Assembly: GCA_029942265.1 (NCBI GenBank)
Contig: JAOZTO010000160.1
Coordinates: 1 to 6,083, forward strand
Direction: 5' to 3'
Length of the DNA: 6,083 nt
Source of the DNA: Desulfocapsa sp.
GTDB taxonomy: Bacteria; Desulfobacterota; Desulfobulbia; Desulfobulbales; Desulfocapsaceae
Both the position numbers and the translations under genes were made by a program. How positions within the stretch are numbered: the stretch's first letter is position 1; the number at the start of each line of letters is the position of its first letter. A model generated the notes under the pieces. It did not search any database and was not told where the DNA came from. It saw only the letters and a list, made by a program, of their open reading frames with translations. This document shows, one piece after another, positions 1-5,940 of the stretch.

Positions 1-340
1 CAATAATTTTTTCTACATATTCAAAAGATGCCTTTCCCTGGGGAGCAGTGACTGTCTGGTAGTGGAGGTCTGCAGGAGGCATATTTCCAAGGTCAAGAAC
101 ATCGATTGTTCCATGACGATAAATACCTTCAGCAGGGTTTTGCACACTATTCAATTTCAGGTTGCTATTGGTGAAATTCAAGACATCTTCTAGGAACCTG
201 ATATCTGCAACAACAAGTGGTTTGCAGGCTCTGTAAAGGTCTTTTTCAGCAAGTGCTTTCACAGTTACTTCAGGGCCAATTCCGCCTGGATCACCGACTG
301 AAATGCCAATAGTTGGGCGATTAGTATTCACTTTGCTCAT
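1..340 (-). CDS. pdxA: PdxA-family 4-phosphate dehydrogenase (likely PdxA2-type D-threonate/D-erythronate 4-phosphate dehydrogenase), N-terminal part
   Basis: The first 113 codons of a PdxA-family protein start at the ATG at 340-338 and run off the left edge, so about two thirds of the protein is missing. Residues 10-24 read TIGISVGDPGGIGPE, matching the N-terminal PdxA signature (usually GDPAGIGPE; the Ala is Gly here). Residues 100-113 (APQGKASFEYVEKI) match the conserved stretch after the first domain. The metal-binding histidines of the family lie beyond the edge and cannot be checked. PdxA proper oxidises 4-phosphohydroxythreonine in vitamin B6 synthesis. The PdxA2 branch beside DUF1537 kinases oxidatively decarboxylates D-threonate or D-erythronate 4-phosphate to dihydroxyacetone phosphate and CO2. 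The kinase stop codon is only 9 bases upstream, so the catabolic role is more likely than B6 synthesis. Family assignment is firm; substrate is inferred from context. Confidence 0.9.
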   Translation of the reverse strand, partial: MSKVNTNRPTIGISVGDPGGIGPEVTVKALAEKDLYRACKPLVVADIRFLEDVLNFTNSNLKLNSVQNPAEGIYRHGTIDVLDLGNMPPADLHYQTVTAPQGKASFEYVEKII

Positions 341-349
341 CGTAATAAA

Positions 350-1657
350 CTATGCTCCTTTATTTGATTCAGACCAATATTTATGCAGCACTAATAATGA
401 TGTTTCCTTTCCAAATGTACCTGCCTTTGTGATAACAGGCAGGTTGCTGTAGTCGTCGCCAAGGGCAGTTCCCAGAACCATTCCTGTGGAAATTTCCTGT
501 CGTAGAAGAAGTCCCCATGCTCCAATGGAATTGAGTACAGCTTGTGCTGTGTCACCTCCTGAAAGATACAGAAGAGAAGGGTGCGAATTACTTATGGTGT
601 TACGGGTAAAACTTCCCAGAGCAGTGATTAATTTCTGGGCGAAGGCGGTCGAATGTGAAAAATTATTTTTATCGAGTTTGTCGAGCTTGATTATAAGGTT
701 TCGGTCTTTTCTCATGTCTGGCAAACTCTCAAGCATGAGATCGAGTTTTCCGTGTTGTTCAGGATCGCAAAGAATTTCTGGAGAAAGAGTGAGTATCTCG
801 TACTGATTTGTTTTTGACAGAGCTTCAATTTGCTCTTCTGCAACAGTTGATGCACTTCCTATAACCAAAAGGAAGTATCCTTTGAGAGATGTTTTTGCAC
901 AATCAGTTATAGATTTATGGGGTTTTGCTGTGACCTTCGTCAGTGTTTCTGAAAGGCTTGCTGCAAGACCTGCTGATCCTGCAAGGAGAACCTCACCTGG
1001 GGTAAACTGTGTTGATAAATATACAATAGTATCCAGATGAGTTTGACTTGTGGCATCAAAAGTAAAGTGCCGAAATCCATCTTTTCTGAGTCGATCTATT
1101 GTGTTCTTCAGCAGATGCCTGTCTGACTCAAGAACACTAATATCACAATGAAATGTTTTCCATTTACACTGCCTGGAAATATTTTCAGATAAACATGATG
1201 AGCGCATGGGATTAACCGGATCATCTGCAAATCCAGTATCTGCAATTGATACACCGTCTATAAAATGAACGTCATTCAATGTTGTACGTCCCATTTCAGG
1301 AAAAGCAGGTGCAATAAAACTGAGCGAAATCCCCATACCTTCCATAGTAGCTTCGATTTCGGCACCAAGGTTTCCACGAAGAGCAGAATCTATTTTCTTA
1401 TAGGTATGTTTTGGATGCATTTCATGTGTTATCAAAGCGGCGCTGTACAGGCGCGAGTAGGCGTCTTCTTTTGACAATGAACGACTGTTTGTGTGAATGG
1501 AGAGAACGCATTTGTCCGTTTTCTTAAAGTGACTGCACGCTTTATGGATATGATCGTGACCAATCATTGCTACAGCCGAATACATATCGGAAAAGAGTAT
1601 TCCGGTATCGGCTGCACCAGTGAGGTCGTCAGCGATGATCACAATTTCAGGTTGCAT
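350..1657 (-). CDS. DUF1537 four-carbon acid sugar kinase (D-threonate/D-erythronate 4-kinase type)
   Basis: A 435-residue protein of normal family length with both domains of the four-carbon acid sugar kinases (DtnK, DenK, OtnK). The N-terminal sugar-binding domain (about 5-235) shows ADDLTGAADTG (9-19), KKIDSALRGN (87-96), PAFPEMGRT (117-125) and a DGVSIADTGFADDPVNP block (134-150). The C-terminal nucleotide-binding domain (about 262-425) shows IGSAS (266-270), the SGGDTAQAVL phosphate-binding loop (366-375), GTALGD (396-401) and KAGTFG (411-416). These cytoplasmic enzymes use ATP to phosphorylate the 4-OH of C4 sugar acids. The PdxA-like partner immediately downstream matches the D-threonate/D-erythronate branch rather than the OtnK branch, which uses an OtnC aldolase. 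The start is bounded by an in-frame TAA 9 bases upstream. No clear Shine-Dalgarno precedes the ATG, and the preceding dehydrogenase stops 30 bases upstream. Exact substrate is inferred. Confidence 0.92.
   Translation of the reverse strand: MQPEIVIIADDLTGAADTGILFSDMYSAVAMIGHDHIHKACSHFKKTDKCVLSIHTNSRSLSKEDAYSRLYSAALITHEMHPKHTYKKIDSALRGNLGAEIEATMEGMGISLSFIAPAFPEMGRTTLNDVHFIDGVSIADTGFADDPVNPMRSSCLSENISRQCKWKTFHCDISVLESDRHLLKNTIDRLRKDGFRHFTFDATSQTHLDTIVYLSTQFTPGEVLLAGSAGLAASLSETLTKVTAKPHKSITDCAKTSLKGYFLLVIGSASTVAEEQIEALSKTNQYEILTLSPEILCDPEQHGKLDLMLESLPDMRKDRNLIIKLDKLDKNNFSHSTAFAQKLITALGSFTRNTISNSHPSLLYLSGGDTAQAVLNSIGAWGLLLRQEISTGMVLGTALGDDYSNLPVITKAGTFGKETSLLVLHKYWSESNKGA
355..361 (-). promoter_or_regulatory. 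Shine-Dalgarno of the pdxA-like gene, inside the kinase 3' end
   Basis: AAAGGAG lies inside the last codons of the kinase gene and ends 14 bases before the pdxA ATG at 340, longer than the usual 5-10. The kinase stop TAG (352-350) sits between this site and the ATG, which suggests translational coupling. An in-frame ATT at 346-344 would have better spacing (8 bases), but ATT starts are very rare, so I keep the ATG. Confidence 0.55.
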
Positions 1658-1687
1658 TTGTAGTATTTATGTAGAGTTTATGGTGCG

Positions 1688-2773
1688 TTATGGTTTCAGG
1701 GCAACCCGTAAACATTCTGGACTGGACGCAGCAAGGTCGAATCCTTTTCTCCAGTCTTCCAATGAAAAACAGTGCGTTACCAGTGGATCAATTTTGACTT
1801 TTCCTGTTTTTACCAGGTGGATTGCTGTTTCCCAGTCATAAGGGATTTGTGAAATTTCACCTTTGATATCCAGTTCTTTCACAATGATTTTATAGGTGTC
1901 CACTGGTGCTGTAATGCCTCCCCGGATACCAGCACCGGCCCAGAGAATTTTGCCGCCTTTTCTTACGATGTCCAGTGACTCATCAATGGGTTCTACTGAT
2001 CCGGTATTTTCAAGAACTACATCGACGCCAATACCGTCGGTCAACTGTGCAATTTCTTTGCGTATATCCTGCTTTTCTACATTAATTACATGGTCGGCTC
2101 CTAATTCTTTGGCTTTTGCCAAACGAAAAGGAACGTCGCGATTAAGTCCAGACATGATGATGGGACCTGCGCCTATTGCTTTACACACCTGCATTAACAG
2201 AATACCTCTTGCTCCAGGTCCTAGTATTGCGACGGACTCTCCAGCTTTGACACCCATACGAGTCACTATGCTGTGAACACTGCCGGCAGTTGGCTCCATA
2301 AGTACGGCTTCCTGGGAAGAAATACTGTCTGGCAGTTTGTGCAGTTGCCGTTGAGGCCAGACGGTATATTTTGCAAATCCGCCTCCTGTCACATAGTGGG
2401 CTCTGCCTTCCATGGGAGCTAACGTGTTGCAAATGTTATATCTGCCTTCTCTACATGCCTTACAATAACCACAAAAGAATGTAACAATTTCACAGACCAC
2501 TCGATCCCCTGGTTGGAATCTGTCAACAGTCTTTCCTGTTTCGACAACTGTTCCAACAATTTCATGTCCCATAGTGACTTTTCTGGGTGACATTTTTACA
2601 CCGGTTTTGTCTTCATTCCATCGGTGGATGTCACTGCCACAAATGCCGCAATAATCCACTTCTATGAGAACATCGTCAGGAGAATATGGGTTATCTCCTA
2701 TCTTGGGAATTGGCACTTCTTCAAGTTTTATGTCTCCGTCTGGATAGGCGACGAGTCCTGTCATTTTTGTCAT
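1688..2773 (-). CDS. Zinc-dependent medium-chain alcohol/polyol dehydrogenase (sorbitol/threonine dehydrogenase class)
   Basis: A 361-residue cytoplasmic MDR dehydrogenase. The catalytic zinc site is visible as C45 in CGICGSDIH (42-50), H70-E71 in GHE, and E160 in the MEP motif; the Glu in this position is typical of the sorbitol/threonine dehydrogenase class. Four cysteines at 101, 104, 107 and 115 form the structural zinc site. The Rossmann loop is GPGARG (185-190). At the end of the next strand, where NAD enzymes usually have Asp, the sequence reads SGLNRD (208-213), so cofactor preference is uncertain and NADP is possible. The ATG at 2773 has GAGGA six bases upstream, better placed than the second ATG (codon 4). 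It follows the AOR gene by 24 bases and precedes the sugar-acid kinase by 30. A likely job is oxidising a polyol or sugar acid hydroxyl for the same pathway; the substrate cannot be read from sequence. Confidence 0.9.
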   Translation of the reverse strand: MTKMTGLVAYPDGDIKLEEVPIPKIGDNPYSPDDVLIEVDYCGICGSDIHRWNEDKTGVKMSPRKVTMGHEIVGTVVETGKTVDRFQPGDRVVCEIVTFFCGYCKACREGRYNICNTLAPMEGRAHYVTGGGFAKYTVWPQRQLHKLPDSISSQEAVLMEPTAGSVHSIVTRMGVKAGESVAILGPGARGILLMQVCKAIGAGPIIMSGLNRDVPFRLAKAKELGADHVINVEKQDIRKEIAQLTDGIGVDVVLENTGSVEPIDESLDIVRKGGKILWAGAGIRGGITAPVDTYKIIVKELDIKGEISQIPYDWETAIHLVKTGKVKIDPLVTHCFSLEDWRKGFDLAASSPECLRVALKP

Positions 2774-2797
2774 GTTTATTCCTCGAAAGTAGTTGTA

Positions 2798-4639
2798 TTA
2801 AAGGATTTTTAAACCAAGTGAATCAATTTTTTCTTGGTTGGGAATCCCAAATTCAGACCAGTTGCGAAACTCGTAGTAATCACTGAGTAACTGACCGATT
2901 GGTGGGAGTTTATTATTTAAACCTTCTCCAGTTCGTTCCAAACTTGTGAACCTTGGTGGGAGAGTGTCATCTTTACGACTGATGCCAAGTCGTGTATTAA
3001 AAAGTCTTTTGAGGTTGAAAATTCGTTCACCGGTTTCCAGGAATTCATCAGTATCCATATCCCAGCCAGTAATCAGATTTAACCAGTCAATCACATTGTT
3101 TACGTCAACACCTTTGCCGATTTGGGTGAATCGACAAATCACCAGTGCATCCTGCATACACATGGTGTTTTGCAATTTAGCTGTTGTTTCAGCCATGCCA
3201 CTGACTGTGTATGATTCCTGTGGTTCAGGAATGCCTATTTCCGGCATGGTTAGGGCAAGTTCATAGGCATGTCCCCAGCTTGCATTATGACATGCGCCCC
3301 TTGCGGCAGTCGCGTAGGAAAGGCCCTGAGACCAAAAACGGCGAGGGTCGTGTGCAGACGGTTCCAATCCTTTGACATGAACTGCAAACTCTTCAGCGTT
3401 GTGACCGATAGTTCGTGCCATTATCAGGGAGCCTTCCCCCATTAACTTGCCGATACCTTCTCTTTTACCGATTTTATGAACCATGGTGATCATTGCATCA
3501 GCATTACCCCAGGTAAGCTCTACTCCGTCAGTGTCATCAACAGTGATAATGCCGCGTTCGTATGCTTCCATGGCAAAGGCGATGGTCGCGCCCACTGAAA
3601 TGGTATCAAGGCCGTATCGATTGCAAAGCTCATTTGCTTTGGAGATAGCAGGCAGATTATCCACAAGACATTCACCACCGAGGGTTCCTATGGATTCGTA
3701 TTCTGGCCCTTCTCCTTCGAGCGGTGCATAGGGGCCATTTTCAATTTTTATAAGCCGACCACAGGCAATTGCACAGGAATGGCACGCTGTTTTGCCGGTA
3801 AGGATACTGTCGTGCATGGTAAAACCTGATACTTTACTGACTGATTTCCATCTCGCCTGCATCCAGTTTTTTAAAGGAAAATTGCCCAACTTTTCGTAAT
3901 TTTCAATGCCGCCGGAAGTTCCAAATTTGCTAAATGTTTTGGTAACCTCTCTCAAGTGAAGTCTGACAGGTTTGAAGGATTTTTTTAAACCTTCCGGGTT
4001 GGCAATGGGTGTTTTTTGCGTACCATAAACAACTATAGCTTTGAGGTTTTTTGATCCCATTACCGCTCCCATACCAGTTCTTGCTGCTGCCCTGACGTTG
4101 GAGCCGATATGGGTGATGCCTGCAATTTTAGCAAGCTGTTCACCAGCCTGTCCTATTACTGCAACAGTGGCTTTTTTGTGTGTAGCGTCTTTGAGGTGAT
4201 CGGAAGAATCAAAAGTGTCTTGTCCCCAGATATTTGTGGCGTCACGAATTTCGACACCTTTATCGTGAATCCAGAGATATACGGGGGAATCACTTTTGCC
4301 GGTTATTACAATTCCATCAAATCCTGTTCTCTTGAAATGAACTGCCCAGGAACCACCGACATTTGATTCGCCAAATATCCCCGTCAAAGGAGAACGTGCT
4401 ACGATATGATGTCTGCCACTGGAAGGAGCGGCTGATCCGGTAAAAGGACCGGTGAAAGCAATGAGTGGATTGTCGGGGCCTAAAGGATCTGTGTTGGAGT
4501 CCGTTTCTTCGTAGAGTATTTTTGCTCCTAATCCTACACCACCAATATATTTTCTAAAATCTTCCTCATCGATATTTCTGGTTTCAGTTGTGTGTTTTGA
4601 TAGGTTAACTCGCAGTATTTTACCATGATATCCAAACAT
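2798..4639 (-). CDS. aor: Aldehyde:ferredoxin oxidoreductase family protein (tungsten/molybdenum bis-pterin enzyme)
   Basis: A full-length 613-residue AOR-family enzyme, the family that oxidises aldehydes to carboxylic acids (reversibly in some members) using a tungsten or molybdenum bis-pterin cofactor, one [4Fe-4S] cluster and ferredoxin. The N terminus (MFGYHGKILRVNLS) is typical, followed by SGRHHIVARSPLTG (74-87) in the first pterin-binding domain. Cluster cysteines are C286, C289 and C293 (CHSCAIAC) plus the distal C502. Pterin-binding motifs are NRYGLD (340-345; the usual first Asp is Asn) and DALVIC (497-502). GPEYE (311-315) and C450-H451 (RGACH) correspond by motif to the active-site Glu and His of Pyrococcus furiosus AOR. 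There is no signal peptide, so it is cytoplasmic. AGGAG lies six bases before the ATG. It follows a MoaD-like gene, as often seen for AORs, and precedes sugar-acid genes, suggesting a C4 aldose as substrate (inference). Confidence 0.94.
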   Translation of the reverse strand: MFGYHGKILRVNLSKHTTETRNIDEEDFRKYIGGVGLGAKILYEETDSNTDPLGPDNPLIAFTGPFTGSAAPSSGRHHIVARSPLTGIFGESNVGGSWAVHFKRTGFDGIVITGKSDSPVYLWIHDKGVEIRDATNIWGQDTFDSSDHLKDATHKKATVAVIGQAGEQLAKIAGITHIGSNVRAAARTGMGAVMGSKNLKAIVVYGTQKTPIANPEGLKKSFKPVRLHLREVTKTFSKFGTSGGIENYEKLGNFPLKNWMQARWKSVSKVSGFTMHDSILTGKTACHSCAIACGRLIKIENGPYAPLEGEGPEYESIGTLGGECLVDNLPAISKANELCNRYGLDTISVGATIAFAMEAYERGIITVDDTDGVELTWGNADAMITMVHKIGKREGIGKLMGEGSLIMARTIGHNAEEFAVHVKGLEPSAHDPRRFWSQGLSYATAARGACHNASWGHAYELALTMPEIGIPEPQESYTVSGMAETTAKLQNTMCMQDALVICRFTQIGKGVDVNNVIDWLNLITGWDMDTDEFLETGERIFNLKRLFNTRLGISRKDDTLPPRFTSLERTGEGLNNKLPPIGQLLSDYYEFRNWSEFGIPNQEKIDSLGLKIL

Positions 4640-4664
4640 TATATTCTCCTGATTTGACTGTTCA

Positions 4665-4674
4665 TAGAATTCTA
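4665..4674. repeat. Short perfect palindrome in the moaD-like/aor gap
   Basis: TAGAATTCTA is a 10-base perfect palindrome in the 69-base gap between the MoaD-like gene and the AOR gene, the largest gap in the operon. A weak 5-base stem (TTTCC/GGAAA, 4682-4697) lies nearby without a following T-run. Neither looks like a terminator. I see no promoter in this gap, so the AOR is probably read from the upstream transcript. Confidence 0.3.
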
Positions 4675-4708
4675 CCTACTCTTTCCAGTTAAGGAAAATT
4701 TGCTGTGT

Positions 4709-4972
4709 TCAGCCACCCATAATATGAATAAAGAATTGTAAATGATCATTATTTTCTACTTTGCTGTCAATTTTTAAAGGGATATCTTTTTTGTAGACCA
4801 TCAGGTGAGCTGAAAGATCGATATCTGTTTTGCATGATGCGTATGGCGCAAGACCTGGTTGCCTAACTACTAACAGGTTGAGTAATTGCCTGAGAGTGAT
4901 TGCTTTACTGAGTGATATCTGGATATTTTTTTCGGCAATACTGGCAAGGGGGCCGTGAAGTTGTATATCCAT
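4709..4972 (-). CDS. MoaD/ThiS-like small ubiquitin-fold sulfur carrier protein
   Basis: An 87-residue protein ending in MGG. The C-terminal Gly-Gly, length (MoaD is about 80) and ubiquitin-like alternation (MDIQLHGPLASIA at the start, a helix around TLRQLLNLLV, DHLQFFIHIMGG at the end) fit the MoaD/ThiS beta-grasp family. In MoaD the terminal Gly is made a thiocarboxylate and donates sulfur to the pterin dithiolene, which the downstream AOR needs. MoaD-like genes next to AOR genes are a known arrangement. No MoaE, MoeB or other pterin gene is in the window, so it must use partners elsewhere. The ATG at 4972 has only a weak AGG nine or so bases upstream, and the DeoR gene stops 44 bases earlier. 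The central region is divergent, so assignment rests on the GG tail, size and neighbourhood. Confidence 0.8.
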   Translation of the reverse strand: MDIQLHGPLASIAEKNIQISLSKAITLRQLLNLLVVRQPGLAPYASCKTDIDLSAHLMVYKKDIPLKIDSKVENNDHLQFFIHIMGG

Positions 4973-5001
4973 ATTCTTTACCTGCTTCTGTTTGCTTCAA
5001 G

Positions 5002-5015
5002 TCGTTGCACAACGA
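5002..5015 (-). repeat. Small inverted repeat just after the regulator stop codon
   Basis: TCGTTG and CAACGA form six-base arms separated by two bases, one base past the DeoR stop codon (5019-5017). The innermost pair would open to give a four-base loop. No T-run follows on the minus strand, so this is not a standard rho-independent terminator. It might stabilise or mark a processing point in the transcript between regulator and enzyme genes, or be chance. Confidence 0.35.
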
Positions 5016-5016
5016 A

Positions 5017-5805
5017 TTAATTTGTTGTGACTTTAGCGCTGGATACTTGCACATTTTGTTCTTCCAGCATCTGTTTTTGTACTTGTGTTATCCCTTGATC
5101 TGTTATGATTTCATCCACATCGTTGACATAACAAACATCATAGAATGAAGAATCATCGAATTTACTGGAGTCTGCCAAAACGATTGTCCGCTTGGCTGCC
5201 TTGATCATATGGCGTTTCATTGAAACTATGTCGATGGAAGTATCGCTGAGTTTGTTGTTGCCCATAGAGTGAGATCCTATCAACGCAATATCGACATTAA
5301 GGTCTTTTAAAAATGAGTGTCCTGGTTCCCCAAGGATGGTATTTGATGATGGACGCAATGTTCCACCAATCATCACAAGAGTGATCGCGGATGAAGTTGC
5401 CAATATGGCAGCCGTTTTAAGGTCATTGGTTACTGCGGTAATTGACAATCCTTTTTCTACAGCATAACGTGCAGCCTCAAAAACAGAGGAACCGGAATCA
5501 AAAATCACACTCTGGCCATTATGCAATTTCTGATATGCCATTTTTCCAATAGCTATTTTTTGATCCCTAGCAATTTCTGATGCAATTTCATGACTGGGTT
5601 CAAATGTGGTTGAAAGGGATTTTAGTGAAATTGCTCCCCCATAACTCTTCTCAATAAAGCCCTGTTTTTTGAGTTCTATTAAATCACGGTGAATAGTAGA
5701 GCTTGATGCTCCAATTTGTTCAGAAAGTTCCTGTACGGATGCCGAATCTTTTTCTCTTATTATTTCGAGTATTTTTGCTCTTCGTCGTTCTGGGAAAATG
5801 CGCAT
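5017..5805 (-). CDS. DeoR/GlpR-family transcriptional regulator
   Basis: A 262-residue protein of typical DeoR-family length. The N-terminal winged helix-turn-helix (about 6-58) begins with ERRRAKILEII, continues VQELSEQIGASSSTIHRDL (24-42) and ends GFIEKSYGGA (49-58), all family hallmarks. The C-terminal DeoRC sensor domain (about 76-235) shows DSGSS (103-107), TAVTND (123-128), MIGGTLRPSS (145-154), ALIGSHS (174-180) and LADSSKF (210-216), the sugar-phosphate-binding pattern. Such proteins are usually repressors released by a phosphorylated intermediate; here a tetronate phosphate or downstream triose phosphate is a reasonable guess. The start at 5805 has TAAGGAAA with about nine bases to the ATG. 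It is the first gene of the cluster and sits 50 bases downstream of a phased repeat overlapping the promoter, so self-repression with the whole operon is likely. Confidence 0.93.
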   Translation of the reverse strand: MRIFPERRRAKILEIIREKDSASVQELSEQIGASSSTIHRDLIELKKQGFIEKSYGGAISLKSLSTTFEPSHEIASEIARDQKIAIGKMAYQKLHNGQSVIFDSGSSVFEAARYAVEKGLSITAVTNDLKTAAILATSSAITLVMIGGTLRPSSNTILGEPGHSFLKDLNVDIALIGSHSMGNNKLSDTSIDIVSMKRHMIKAAKRTIVLADSSKFDDSSFYDVCYVNDVDEIITDQGITQVQKQMLEEQNVQVSSAKVTTN

Positions 5806-5854
5806 TTTGGAATTTCCTTACAATAATATTTTGGTGGTAAACATATTGGTGAAA

Positions 5855-5888
5855 GTCAAACAATGTCACAATTTGTCAAACAATGTCA
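5855..5888 (-). promoter_or_regulatory. Candidate operator: four TGAC units at exact 10-base spacing
   Basis: On the minus strand TGAC occurs at 5888-5885, 5878-5875, 5868-5865 and 5858-5855, each exactly 10 bases from the next. These sit within two identical 14-base copies (TGACATTGTTTGAC on the minus strand; plus-strand positions 5855-5868 and 5875-5888) with a 20-base period. A short inverted repeat, TTGT-CAA-ACAA (5873-5883), lies inside. The element spans the predicted transcription start (about 5883), so a bound protein would block initiation. DeoR-family repressors often bind repeated sites beside their own gene; the cluster's own regulator is the obvious candidate (inference). Confidence 0.65.
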
Positions 5889-5889
5889 A

Positions 5890-5918
5890 ACTATCCCACA
5901 AAAGATCAGTGCTGTCAA
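5890..5918 (-). promoter_or_regulatory. sigma70-type promoter for the operon
   Basis: A perfect -35 box TTGACA (5918-5913) is followed by a 17-base spacer and GATAGT (5895-5890), a four-of-six match to TATAAT. TG at 5898-5897, one base before the -10 box, is an extended -10. The stretch upstream of the -35 (about 5919-5937) is nearly all A/T and could act as an UP element. The expected start is near 5883, giving a leader of about 78 bases before the regulator ATG. Confidence 0.65.
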
Positions 5919-5940
5919 TATAATTATTTTTAAAATGTGA

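Noticed and set aside
486..806. 106-codon open frame on the plus strand
   Set aside because: It lies fully antisense to the well-supported kinase gene, shows no recognisable family and is expected as a shadow.
1896..2276. 126-codon open frame on the plus strand
   Set aside because: Antisense to the zinc dehydrogenase; low-complexity composition typical of a reverse-strand shadow.
2181..2432. 83-codon minus-strand frame inside the dehydrogenase
   Set aside because: Out-of-frame overlap with a gene whose zinc-binding motifs are intact; no sign of a frameshift.
2946..3266. 106-codon plus-strand frame
   Set aside because: Antisense to the AOR C-terminal part, which is intact and full length.
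4912..5148. 78-codon plus-strand frame across the regulator/moaD-like junction
   Set aside because: Overlaps two supported minus-strand genes and lacks a binding site; it looked briefly like a membrane peptide, but its hydrophobicity comes from reading the reverse strand.
5855..5888. Possible CRISPR or iteron-like array
   Set aside because: Only two 14-base copies with a 6-base gap; no spacers, cas genes or replication genes. Position over the promoter start fits an operator better.
5874..5889. Additional TTGACA hexamers at 5889-5884 and 5879-5874 as alternative -35 boxes
   Set aside because: No acceptable -10 lies 16-18 bases downstream of either; they are part of the phased operator repeat.
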